From: Gammaproteobacteria bacterium | Lineage (GTDB): Bacteria > Pseudomonadota > Gammaproteobacteria > HK1 | Reading direction: 5' to 3' | Assembly: GCA_022824305.1 (NCBI GenBank) | Contig: JAJEAD010000044.1 | Coordinates: forward strand, 1-54,742 | DNA: 54,742 nt | Shown: positions 38,204 through 45,849 of the stretch, piece after piece | How positions within the stretch are numbered: the first letter of the stretch is position 1 | Layout of the letters: each line of letters starts with the position of its first letter | The notes under the pieces: generated by a model | The model's input: the letters and a program-made list of their open reading frames with translations, nothing else | Database searches by the model: none | What the model was told of the DNA's origin: nothing | Translations under genes and position numbers: made by a program

Positions 38204-39014
38204 CCGGCACGCTCTCCTTCGAGCGCGACGCTCTCGCCCGGAGTGCCGACGTCCAGCGGCGGCCGGCCCCGGGCTCCCCCTTGCCCCGCTGCGCGTTTCG
38301 CCAGTTGGCGAGCACTCTCGAAGCGACCTGGTGAATTCCGCCCGGCCGGCCGCCGCTCGCATTGTGGATGGAACGCAGCATGTCGTCGGTGAAGGGGCTG
38401 TCGCCCCGGAGGCCGGCCACGCTGAGGCGGGTGTGGATGTAGTCGTCGCTCTGGGCGCGATCGAAGGGGGGGATGTCGACCAGCATGACGGGCGCATCCT
38501 CGTCCCCGGGATCCTCCGCCGCCGGCCGGCGTGTCGTGAGGAAGCGCACCCGCGAGCTCTGCTGGCGGGCGAGCAAGGTGTCGAGCTGCGCGCGCGCGCG
38601 CGCGTTCCGGCAATCCGCATCGACGATGGCGACCAGGGCCCTCATCTCACAGGGCAGAGCAGTTTCCAGGTGCGCGTCGAGACGCTCGAGGACATCCGCG
38701 AGGGTCGTGTCGTCTCCCGGCGCCAAATCGAAAGTGCTGCCGAAAGCGTCGAGAAAGGACTGGCGATTGATTCCGGAGGCGCCGGCCACCTCGGCCACCT
38801 TCCATTGCGGATCCAGGTCTTTCCTTGCCTGCTCGAGCAGGGTGGTCTTTCCGGATCCCGGGGGCGCGCAGATGCAGACGGGTTTCGCGCCCTCGCGAAT
38901 GCCGTCCAGGATGCGCTGGAGCCGGTCACGCAGCGGCGGGGTGGAGACGAAACAGGAGTCGCTGCGATGGAGGGGAAAGGGGTCGCTCTCCAGGTAGAAG
39001 CGGATTCGCGGCAT
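38196..39014 (-). CDS. AAA ATPase of the DamX/ExeA type, no SPOR domain
   Basis: 272 residues. [17 protein letters not shown] is followed by Walker [20 protein letters not shown] (about residues 50-67), a Walker B-like LVAIVDADC, and a region with [15 protein letters not shown], which resembles the C-terminal lid of ExeA/DamX-like ATPases. In relatives a protein at this place between aroB and hemE or dam has an AAA domain plus a TM segment and a SPOR domain for septal peptidoglycan. Here the protein stops after the ATPase and lacks both. It overlaps hemE by 8 nt and follows dgt by 93 bp. Confidence 0.8.
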   Translation of the reverse strand: MPRIRFYLESDPFPLHRSDSCFVSTPPLRDRLQRILDGIREGAKPVCICAPPGSGKTTLLEQARKDLDPQWKVAEVAGASGINRQSFLDAFGSTFDLAPGDDTTLADVLERLDAHLETALPCEMRALVAIVDADCRNARARAQLDTLLARQQSSRVRFLTTRRPAAEDPGDEDAPVMLVDIPPFDRAQSDDYIHTRLSVAGLRGDSPFTDDMLRSIHNASGGRPGGIHQVASRVLANWRNAQRGKGEPGAGRRWTSALRARASRSKESVPDA

Positions 39015-39107
39015 GGATCGGGTCTTCGCTTCCGTTTCACCGCCCCGGCCGGCGCCGGGAACGCGCGCATCCGGCGTCCGGAGCGGACCAGCGGCGACAC
39101 ATGGCGG

Positions 39108-40277
39108 CTATGGATTCGTGGGCCGGCACAGGCGCTTGTGCTCTGCGAGGGCGAATCGGTCCGTCATCCCCGCAATGTAGTCCGCCACTCCCCTTGCCCT
39201 GCCCTCGGCGCCGGTGGCCGCCTCCAGCTCGCGGATCCGGTTCAGGTCGCTCGGGGGGAGCAGGCCGAGCTCCCGGCCCAGCGTGTCGAAGAGTTCGCGG
39301 ACAACGCGCTGCGCTTCTCCAGTCATGCGGCGCACCTGCTCGTGCCGGTAGAGGTGCTTGCGGAGAAAACGCTTCATGCGCAGGTGCCGGGTACGGAACT
39401 CGTGGTCGAAGCCGATGAGAGGGAGCGTAGCGGCACGGACCTCATCGATGCTGCGGGGGTCCGCGCGGGCAATTCTCCCGCGGCTCGTGTCGATGAGGTT
39501 GGTTACCTGGCCGTCGATCATGCGCCTCACGACTTCATGGATGACCCGCCGAAGGGGAAGCTCGGCCCAGCGCCGCGTCACCTCGGCATAGGGCTCGGCG
39601 AACCCCTCTTCGCCGTGGAGGTCCTCGATCGCAACCAGCCCGGATCGCAGTCCGTCGTCCAGGTCATGGGAATTGTAGGCCACTTCGTCGGCGAGATTGG
39701 CGACCTGCGCCTCCAGCGAAGGCTGGCCGCCGCGCACGAAGCGCTCCCCCACTTCCCCGAGCGCTCCGGCGTGGCGGGGCGAGCAGTGCTTGAGGATGCC
39801 CTCGCGGGTCTCGAAGGTCAGGTTGAGCCCCGGGAACTCCGGGTACTTCTCTTCCAGCAGGTCGACCACGCGCAAGGACTGCCGGTTGTGCTCGAATCCG
39901 CCGTAGGGCGCCATGCACTCGTTCAACGCGTGCTGGCCGGCATGGCCGAAGGGCGTATGCCCGAGGTCGTGGGCGAGCGCGATGGCTTCCGTCAGGTCCT
40001 CGTTCAGGCGCAGCGCGCGCGCGACCGTGCGCGCGATCTGCGCCACCTCCAGCGAGTGGGTGAGACGGGTGCGGAACATGTCGCCCGCGTGGTTGACGAA
40101 GACCTGGGTCTTGTACTCGAGACGGCGGAACGCGGCGGAATGAACGATGCGGTCCCGGTCCCGCTGATAGGGCCCCCGGTAGCGTGCCGGGGCCTCCGGA
40201 TGGCGCCGGCCGCGCGAAGTCTCCTCCCTCGCCGCATACGGGGCGACGAGGGTGGGCGAAGGAGGGGGGAGGGTCAT
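39108..40277 (-). CDS. dgt: Deoxyguanosinetriphosphate triphosphohydrolase-like HD protein
   Basis: 389 residues. An HD-superfamily hydrolase that cleaves dNTPs (typically dGTP) to nucleoside and triphosphate. YQRDRDRIVHSAAFRRLEYK (about residues 38-57) is the family signature. Metal ligands are in RLTHSLEVAQIART, ALAHDLGHTPFGHAGQHALN, and LADEVAYNSHDLDDGL. It is shorter than E. coli Dgt (505 aa), matching the dGTPase-like type 2 subfamily. A GGAGGG site lies 8 nt before ATG 40277. It is inserted between aroB (18 bp upstream) and the AAA gene. Confidence 0.95.
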   Translation of the reverse strand: MTLPPPSPTLVAPYAAREETSRGRRHPEAPARYRGPYQRDRDRIVHSAAFRRLEYKTQVFVNHAGDMFRTRLTHSLEVAQIARTVARALRLNEDLTEAIALAHDLGHTPFGHAGQHALNECMAPYGGFEHNRQSLRVVDLLEEKYPEFPGLNLTFETREGILKHCSPRHAGALGEVGERFVRGGQPSLEAQVANLADEVAYNSHDLDDGLRSGLVAIEDLHGEEGFAEPYAEVTRRWAELPLRRVIHEVVRRMIDGQVTNLIDTSRGRIARADPRSIDEVRAATLPLIGFDHEFRTRHLRMKRFLRKHLYRHEQVRRMTGEAQRVVRELFDTLGRELGLLPPSDLNRIRELEAATGAEGRARGVADYIAGMTDRFALAEHKRLCRPTNP

Positions 40278-40295
40278 GGCGGAGCCCTCCGGCGC

Positions 40296-41366
40296 TCAGG
40301 CGCGGCACTCGCGGAGCGTGCTCCGGAGCGCTTCCGGGTCGAAGTCCGTCGAGATGTCCGCGGCTCCCAGCGAGCGGAGCAGGATGAGGCGAAGGCGACC
40401 CCGTTCCACCTTCTTGTCGCGCGCCATCAGCTCGAGCATGGCCGCGGGCGACACTTCCTGCGGTATGCCCGTGGGAAGTCCCAGCCGCTCGAAGAGCGCT
40501 CGTATCCGATCGCACTCGGCGGTGGTGATTCGGCCCATGCGACGGGAAAGGTCCGCCGCGGCGCAGATTCCGGCCGCCACCGCTTCTCCGTGCCGCCACC
40601 GCCCGTAGCCGAGACCGGCCTCGATGGCGTGTCCGAAGGTGTGCCCCAGGTTCAGCAGGGCGCGGGTTCCGCTTTCTCTTTCGTCCCGCGCCACTATCTC
40701 CGCCTTGATCTCGCAGCAGCGCCGCACGGCGTGCGCCAGCGTCTCCGCCTCTCTCGCCAGCAGCGCGCCGGCGTGCTCCTCCAGCCACGCGAAGAAGGGG
40801 AGATCGACGATCAGGGCGTACTTGACGACCTCGGCGAGTCCGGCCCGGTGCTCCGCGAGGGGCAGTGTCGCCAGAGTGTCCATGTCGGCGATCACGCACA
40901 CGGGCTGGTGAAAGACGCCGATCATGTTCTTGCCGAGGGGATGGTTGACGCCGGTCTTGCCGCCGACCGAGGAATCGACCTGAGCGAGGAGCGTGGTGGG
41001 CACCTGGATCAGGGAGACCCCGCGCTGGTAGCAGCCCGCGACGAATCCCGCGATGTCCCCCACCACTCCGCCGCCAAGCGCGATCAGCACGCAGTCCCGG
41101 GAGAATCCCGCTTCGAGCAGCCGGTCCACCACGTGCCGAAAGGTGTCGAGCGTCTTCTGCTCTTCTCCGTCCTTCAGCACCACCTGTTCGGGCCGGGTCG
41201 GGGACAGGGCGTCGACGAGGGCCTCCAGGTAGTGCGGCGCCACCGTCTCGCTCGTCACCACCAACACCTGCCGGCCTTCGATGTGAGGCGCCAGCAACTC
41301 GCGCCGGCGGATCAGCCCGCGGCCGATGTGGATTGGGTAGCCTCGCCGTCCGAGACCGACCTGCAA
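40296..41366 (-). CDS. aroB: 3-Dehydroquinate synthase
   Basis: 356 residues from TTG 41366, 4 nt after the aroK stop. It is an NAD- and metal-dependent enzyme converting DAHP to 3-dehydroquinate, step 2 of the shikimate pathway. The motifs are LIALGGGVVGDIAGFVAGCY (about residues 97-116), VPTTLLAQVDSSVGGKTGVN (about 130-149), MIGVFHQPVCVIAD, and metal-binding LAEVVKYALI, NLGHTFGHAIEAGLGYGRWR and HGEAV. The upstream reading is inside aroK and not AroB-like, so the TTG start is favoured. Confidence 0.97.
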   Translation of the reverse strand: MQVGLGRRGYPIHIGRGLIRRRELLAPHIEGRQVLVVTSETVAPHYLEALVDALSPTRPEQVVLKDGEEQKTLDTFRHVVDRLLEAGFSRDCVLIALGGGVVGDIAGFVAGCYQRGVSLIQVPTTLLAQVDSSVGGKTGVNHPLGKNMIGVFHQPVCVIADMDTLATLPLAEHRAGLAEVVKYALIVDLPFFAWLEEHAGALLAREAETLAHAVRRCCEIKAEIVARDERESGTRALLNLGHTFGHAIEAGLGYGRWRHGEAVAAGICAAADLSRRMGRITTAECDRIRALFERLGLPTGIPQEVSPAAMLELMARDKKVERGRLRLILLRSLGAADISTDFDPEALRSTLRECRA

Positions 41367-41370
41367 CGCG

Positions 41371-41889
41371 TCAGAGTCGGGCAAGGTTCTCGAGTATCTC
41401 TCGGACCACGGACCGGGCAGTTCCGTGATGAATCTTGACGACCAGATCGGCGACCTGCCGATAGAGGGGGTCGCGTTCGCCGAGGATGCGCTCGATGGTG
41501 GCCCGGGGATCGGGCGTGTCGAGCAGGGGGCGGCTGCGGTCCCGGCTCGTGCGCTCGGCGAGCAGATCGAGGGGGGCGTCGAGATAGATCGCAAAGCCCC
41601 GGGAACGCAACCGGGCCCGGTTCTCGCAAGCGAGCACGGCGCCGCCTCCGGTGGCGAGCACGATGCCGCTGCGCGCGGTCAGCTCATCGAGCATGTCCCG
41701 CTCCCGCCGGCGGAATCCCTCTTCGCCTTCCAATTCGAAGATCAGGGAGATCGAGGCCCCGGTGCGCTCTTCCAGCTCACGGTCGCAGTCCAGGAACTGC
41801 TTGTCCAGTGACTTCGCGAGCTGTCGTCCCACCGTGGACTTGCCGGCCCCCATCGGCCCGACGAGGAAGATGTTGCGGGGCGAGTTCAT
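41371..41889 (-). CDS. aroK: Shikimate kinase
   Basis: 172 residues from ATG 41889. It phosphorylates shikimate with ATP. IFLVGPMGAGKSTVGRQLAK is the P-loop (residues 6-25). DCDRELEERTGASISLIFEL binds shikimate, GIVLATGGGAVL follows, and the lid is TSRDRSRPLLDTPDP. aroB is 4 nt downstream. In gammaproteobacteria pilMNOPQ normally precedes aroK, but here a 689-bp spacer leads straight to divergent mrcA. Confidence 0.98.
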   Translation of the reverse strand: MNSPRNIFLVGPMGAGKSTVGRQLAKSLDKQFLDCDRELEERTGASISLIFELEGEEGFRRRERDMLDELTARSGIVLATGGGAVLACENRARLRSRGFAIYLDAPLDLLAERTSRDRSRPLLDTPDPRATIERILGERDPLYRQVADLVVKIHHGTARSVVREILENLARL

Positions 41890-42578
41890 CCGGCGCCCAA
41901 GGGTATCGGACCGCGTCCACATGCAGGCGGCGGGGCGAGGTGCGGGATAGCGCGAGCCGAATGGTCCATCGCCGCGCTCATGCTGCGGCGGGCCGCTGCC
42001 TGCGCGCGAGAGCCCGGAACTGCCCGCGCGCCGCCGGATGGGAGGGAGTGTCGCTCATGCGCCGCGGTTCCGGTGTGCTCGAGGGTCCGAGATTGGCAGA
42101 TCACTTCCGAATGTACCAGTGCGGACCCTTGAGCCCCATTGCCGATTGCCGGCCCGACAGCAGTTCCCGCCAGGTCCGAGCCCGTTCGCGATGCTGCCCC
42201 GACAGGGTGCCTGGAGAGACGAGACCGTGTCGAACTCGTGTCGTGGAGTGGTTCCTCGGAGCGTTGGCGGGTACTGCTGCAGGACCATGCTCACCGATCG
42301 TGAACTCGCGGCGCCGGGTACGATTCGTGACCGATGGCGCCGGGGGATGGCGTTTCGCGACGGGAACGGGCTAAATTGCCCTGCTGCGTACCGCTTACCG
42401 AGACTCGATGGTCCCTCGTCTCCGCATGACCGGGCCGCGAATGACGCTTCTTCGAACCTGCCCTTCGCAACGGGCTCCGCGGCGCGCCATCACATACTCC
42501 ACCTGGAGTAATAGTACCTTGGAATCAGTGAGATACAGGTGACGAGGATCCAATGAAGCTTGCCGGGAGTCGAGTCTC
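41890..42578. other. aroK-mrcA spacer, 689 bp without a recognised gene
   Basis: I read all frames. The longest open stretches (for example 42038-42511 plus and 42055-42294 minus) have no family resemblance, no ribosome-binding site and skewed Arg/Pro/Ser composition typical of shadow frames. No PilM, PilQ or other pilus motif is visible. The local composition around 42090-42400 is slightly less GC-rich than the neighbouring genes. It should hold the divergent aroK and mrcA promoters and contains a palindrome at 42495-42510. Confidence 0.6.
42495..42510. promoter_or_regulatory. Palindromic operator-like site upstream of mrcA
   Basis: TACTCCA-CC-TGGAGTA, a perfect 7-bp inverted repeat around a 2-bp centre, 68 bp before the mrcA start. 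It sits next to a TAATAGTA sequence that could be a -10 region. No regulator is known to me for this sequence. Confidence 0.35.
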
Positions 42579-45005
42579 TTGTCACTGGTGAAGCGCACCG
42601 TCAAGGTCCTCCTGCTGCTCGGCGTCGTGACGGCGGCGCTCGGGGGCGGCGCCTTCGCGTTCGTGGTCTGGCTGTACTCGCCGGATCTCCCTTCGATAGA
42701 CGTGCTCAAGGACGTCCATCTCCAGACTCCGCTGCGGGTGTACTCCCGGGACGCCCGCCTGATTGGAGAGTTCGGAGAAAAGCGCCGGATTCCGCTCCGC
42801 CTCGACGAAGTGCCTCCCGCAATGGTCCAGGCCGTCATCGCGGCGGAGGACGAGCGCTTCTTTCAGCATCCCGGCGTCGACTGGCAGGGGCTGGTGCGGG
42901 CGGTGGCGTACCTGGTGCGCACGGGCGAGAAGGGGCCGGGCGGAAGCACGGTCACGATGCAGGTCGCGCGAAATTTCTTCCTGGGCCGCGAGAAGACCTA
43001 CGAACGCAAGCTCAAGGAGATACTGCTCGCCCTCGAGATCGAGCGCCGCCTGAGCAAGGAAGAGATCCTGGAGCTCTACTTCAACAAGATCTTCTTCGGG
43101 CACCGCGCCTACGGGGTGGGCGCCGCCGCGCGGGTCTACTACGGCGATTCTCTCGAGGAGTTGAACCTCGCGCAGATCGCGATGCTGGCCGGCCTTCCCA
43201 AGGCGCCCTCGCGATTCAATCCGATCGTCAACCCGCAGCGCGCCCTCGCCCGGCGCGACTACGTGCTGGGGAGGATGCGCGAGCTCGGCTTCATCGACGA
43301 GGAGTCCTACGCCCGGGCCCTTGCCGCCGGGGTCACCGCAAAGCGCCATGGCCTCGAGGCGGAGGTCGAGGCTCCCTACGCGGCGGAGATGGTGCGGGCC
43401 GCGCTCGAAGAGGAAATGGGGGAGGACGCCTACACCGGCGGCTACCGCGTGTACACCACCATAGACAGCGCACGGCAGAGCGCTGCGAACCGTGCCCTGC
43501 GTACCGGACTGCTCGACTACGATCGCCGGCACGGCTTTCGCGGGCCGGAACGGCGCCTGGAACCGGGAGAGGACGCGGCGGCCAACGAAGCGCTTCTCGC
43601 CGACATCCCGGTGTTCGGAGGGGTGCCGCCGGCGCTCGTGCTGGAGGTCGACGAGGAGTTCGTGCTTGCTCACGCCAAGGGGTTCGGGGAGATCGAGCTG
43701 CCGTGGTCCACGCTCGAGTGGGCCCGGAAGTACATCGACGAGAATCGCCGCGGTCCCGCTCCGAAGCGCCCGGCGGACGTGGTGGAGGTGGGCGACGTGA
43801 TCCGCGTGCTGCTCACCGAAGAGGGATGGACCATGGCGCAGATTCCGGCGGTGGAGGGAGCGCTGGTGGCGCTCGACCCGCGCGACGGCGCCATCGTCGC
43901 GCTCTCCGGGGGATTCGACTTCCACCGCAGCAAGTTCAACCGCGTCACTCAGGCGATGCGCCAGCCCGGCTCCAGCTTCAAGCCCTTCATCTACTCCGCC
44001 GCGCTCCAGCGGGGCTTCACGCCCGCGAGCTTCATCAACGATGCCCCCGTCGTATTCGAAGACCACGGGCTGGAGGACACCTGGCGGCCGGAGAACTACA
44101 GCGGCCGATTCTTCGGCCCCACCCGAATGCGCGTCGCGCTCTACAAGTCCAGGAACCTGGTTTCCATCCGGCTTCTCAAGTCGACCGGAATCGAGCGCGC
44201 GCTCGAGCACCTGGGGCGCTTCGGCCTCGACGTCACGCGCCTGCCCGCCAATCTCTCTCTCGCCGTCGGCAGCGGAGAGGTCACTCCGCTCGAGCTCTCG
44301 GCCGGATACGCGGTCATCGCCAACGGGGGCTACCGCGTGGAGCCATGGTTCATCGCGCGCATCGAGGACGCACAGGGAGAGATCATTCGCCGCGCGCAAC
44401 CGAAGCGGGTGTGCCGGGAGTGCGCGGAGTCTCCGGCGTCGACGAATGCGGTCTCCGCGGAAGCGAGCACCCATCCCCATCCCGGGGAGGCATCCCTTTC
44501 TCCCTGGGCGGAACGCAGCGTCGATGCCCGCAATGTCTGGTTGATGAACTCGATGATGCGCGACGTGGTGCGCCAGGGCACGGCCAAACGCGCTCTTTCC
44601 CTGGGGCGCGACGACCTCGCGGGAAAGACCGGCACCACGAACGACTTCCGGGATGCATGGTTTGCCGGATTCACGCCCGGCCTCGTCGCTACCGCCTGGA
44701 TCGGGTTCGACCAGTACCAGTCGCTCGGAAGGCGGGAAGCGGGTTCCAGGGCCGCATTGCCGATGTGGATCGAGTTCATGGCATCGGCTCTGGACGGAGT
44801 GCCGGAGGAGATTCTCGAGCGTCCCGAAGGACTCGTGACGATGCGCATAGATCCCGAATCGGGGGAAGCGGCGCTCGCCGGGGATGCCGAGGCGATCTTC
44901 GAGACCTTCCGCGCCGAGTACGCTCCGGCGCGCACTCCCACCGCCACCGCGCGGTCCGCGCAGGCGTCCTCCGCCGAGGGCGGGGTGACGGAGCGCCTCT
45001 TTTGA
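42579..45005 (+). CDS. mrcA: Penicillin-binding protein 1A
   Basis: 808 residues, a bifunctional class A PBP. A TM anchor (VLLLLGVVTAALGGGAFAFV) is followed by the GT51 glycosyltransferase: AVIAAEDERFFQHPGVDWQG (catalytic Glu near residue 90) and GGSTVTMQVARNFFLG. A linker/OB region follows, then the transpeptidase: SxxK in PGSSFKPFIYSAA (about 464), SxN region, and KTG in LAGKTGTTNDFRDAWFAG (about 683). It polymerises and cross-links peptidoglycan. The start is TTG 42579, or possibly GTG 42588. It is divergent from aroK, the usual location except that the pil operon is missing. Confidence 0.97.
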   Translation: MSLVKRTVKVLLLLGVVTAALGGGAFAFVVWLYSPDLPSIDVLKDVHLQTPLRVYSRDARLIGEFGEKRRIPLRLDEVPPAMVQAVIAAEDERFFQHPGVDWQGLVRAVAYLVRTGEKGPGGSTVTMQVARNFFLGREKTYERKLKEILLALEIERRLSKEEILELYFNKIFFGHRAYGVGAAARVYYGDSLEELNLAQIAMLAGLPKAPSRFNPIVNPQRALARRDYVLGRMRELGFIDEESYARALAAGVTAKRHGLEAEVEAPYAAEMVRAALEEEMGEDAYTGGYRVYTTIDSARQSAANRALRTGLLDYDRRHGFRGPERRLEPGEDAAANEALLADIPVFGGVPPALVLEVDEEFVLAHAKGFGEIELPWSTLEWARKYIDENRRGPAPKRPADVVEVGDVIRVLLTEEGWTMAQIPAVEGALVALDPRDGAIVALSGGFDFHRSKFNRVTQAMRQPGSSFKPFIYSAALQRGFTPASFINDAPVVFEDHGLEDTWRPENYSGRFFGPTRMRVALYKSRNLVSIRLLKSTGIERALEHLGRFGLDVTRLPANLSLAVGSGEVTPLELSAGYAVIANGGYRVEPWFIARIEDAQGEIIRRAQPKRVCRECAESPASTNAVSAEASTHPHPGEASLSPWAERSVDARNVWLMNSMMRDVVRQGTAKRALSLGRDDLAGKTGTTNDFRDAWFAGFTPGLVATAWIGFDQYQSLGRREAGSRAALPMWIEFMASALDGVPEEILERPEGLVTMRIDPESGEAALAGDAEAIFETFRAEYAPARTPTATARSAQASSAEGGVTERLF

Positions 45006-45038
45006 GAATCCGGGGGCGGGGACGGAGCGCGCACGGCG

Positions 45039-45058
45039 CCCCGGGCGTGGGCCCGGGG
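45039..45058. repeat. Perfect hairpin between mrcA and the next gene
   Basis: CCCCGGGC-GTGG-GCCCGGGG, an 8-bp perfect stem with a tetraloop, 10 bp before the GTG at 45068. No U-tract follows, so it is not a standard terminator. It abuts the GGGGAG that could serve as ribosome-binding site and might restrict translation of the downstream gene. Confidence 0.4.
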
Positions 45059-45067
45059 TGGGGAGCG

Positions 45068-45694
45068 GTGGATGCCGGGCCCCGTGGAGGCACCCGCCGT
45101 GGCCGGCTCGCGGAGGAAGCCGCACGAATCATGGTCGAGGGCGGTCACGAGAACTATGAGCTCGCGAAGCGCAAGGCCGCCGGCCGCCTCGGAGTCACCG
45201 GGTCGCGCGCGCTGCCCGGAAACGACGAGATCGCGCAGGCGCTCAGGGCCTATCAGCGTCTCTTCCGATCTCACGTCCAGCCTCGTCACCTGGCGAAGCT
45301 GCGCCTGCTCGCCCGGGATCTGATGTCGGAGTTGCGGGCCTTCGAGCCGAAGCTGGCCGGGTCCGTGCTTGCGGGAAGCGCGGACGAGCACAGCGACCTG
45401 ACCCTGCACCTCTTCGCCGATGCCGCCGAGGAGGTGGGGATGTTCCTGATCGATCGTCGGGTCGAGTTCCGCCCGAGCGAACGGCGCCTGCGTTTCTCCT
45501 CCGAGGAAAGCGTGCGGGTGGAGGCGTACGAGCTCGACGTGAAGGGCGTGCGGGTGGTGCTCGTGGTCTTCGCGGGCCGGCTCCGCCGCCGGGTACCGCT
45601 TTGTCCCGTGGACGGCAAGCCGATGGCGCGGGCAGGCGCCGCCGAGCTCGAGCGCCTCGATGAAGAGGCGAATCTCGTCGTGGCGCCGGGGTGA
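45068..45694 (+). CDS. Conserved hypothetical protein, nucleotidyltransferase-like
   Basis: About 208 residues. The N-terminal RLAEEAARIMVEGGHENYEL, then AKRKAAGRLG, a helical region, and LAGSVLAGSADEHSDLTLHL (about residues 115-134) followed by FADAAEEVGMFLIDRRVEF. The GSVL...SD pattern recalls a degenerate nucleotidyltransferase fold. Proteins like this are found in Pseudomonas and other gammaproteobacteria as uncharacterised conserved proteins. GTG 45068 is chosen because residues upstream of ATG 45131 (EEAARIM) look conserved. Function is unknown. It sits between mrcA (62 bp) and priA (155 bp). Confidence 0.7.
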   Translation: MDAGPRGGTRRGRLAEEAARIMVEGGHENYELAKRKAAGRLGVTGSRALPGNDEIAQALRAYQRLFRSHVQPRHLAKLRLLARDLMSELRAFEPKLAGSVLAGSADEHSDLTLHLFADAAEEVGMFLIDRRVEFRPSERRLRFSSEESVRVEAYELDVKGVRVVLVVFAGRLRRRVPLCPVDGKPMARAGAAELERLDEEANLVVAPG

Positions 45695-45849
45695 AGCTCC
45701 CGGCCCGCAGGCGCGCCCTGGCCCCCGTCACGGGGTGTCCTCCTCCGGGCGGCGGTCGCGCAGGAAGTTGACGCTGCGCCGTCTCCGCGCGGCACGAGCG
45801 GCATTGCCCTCGCGATGAGCGCTTGAGCGGGTCCGTCGTCCGCACGGGC

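Noticed and set aside
42080..42380. A fifth copy of the 182-bp repeat in the aroK-mrcA spacer
   Set aside because: Neither the terminal GTGTTTCCCC sequence nor the core blocks shared by copies A-D can be aligned there.
41890..42578. Remnant pilus or hypothetical genes in the aroK-mrcA spacer
   Set aside because: I found no PilM-PilQ-like segment by eye, and the open stretches lack start signals. A translated search could still reveal a decayed remnant.
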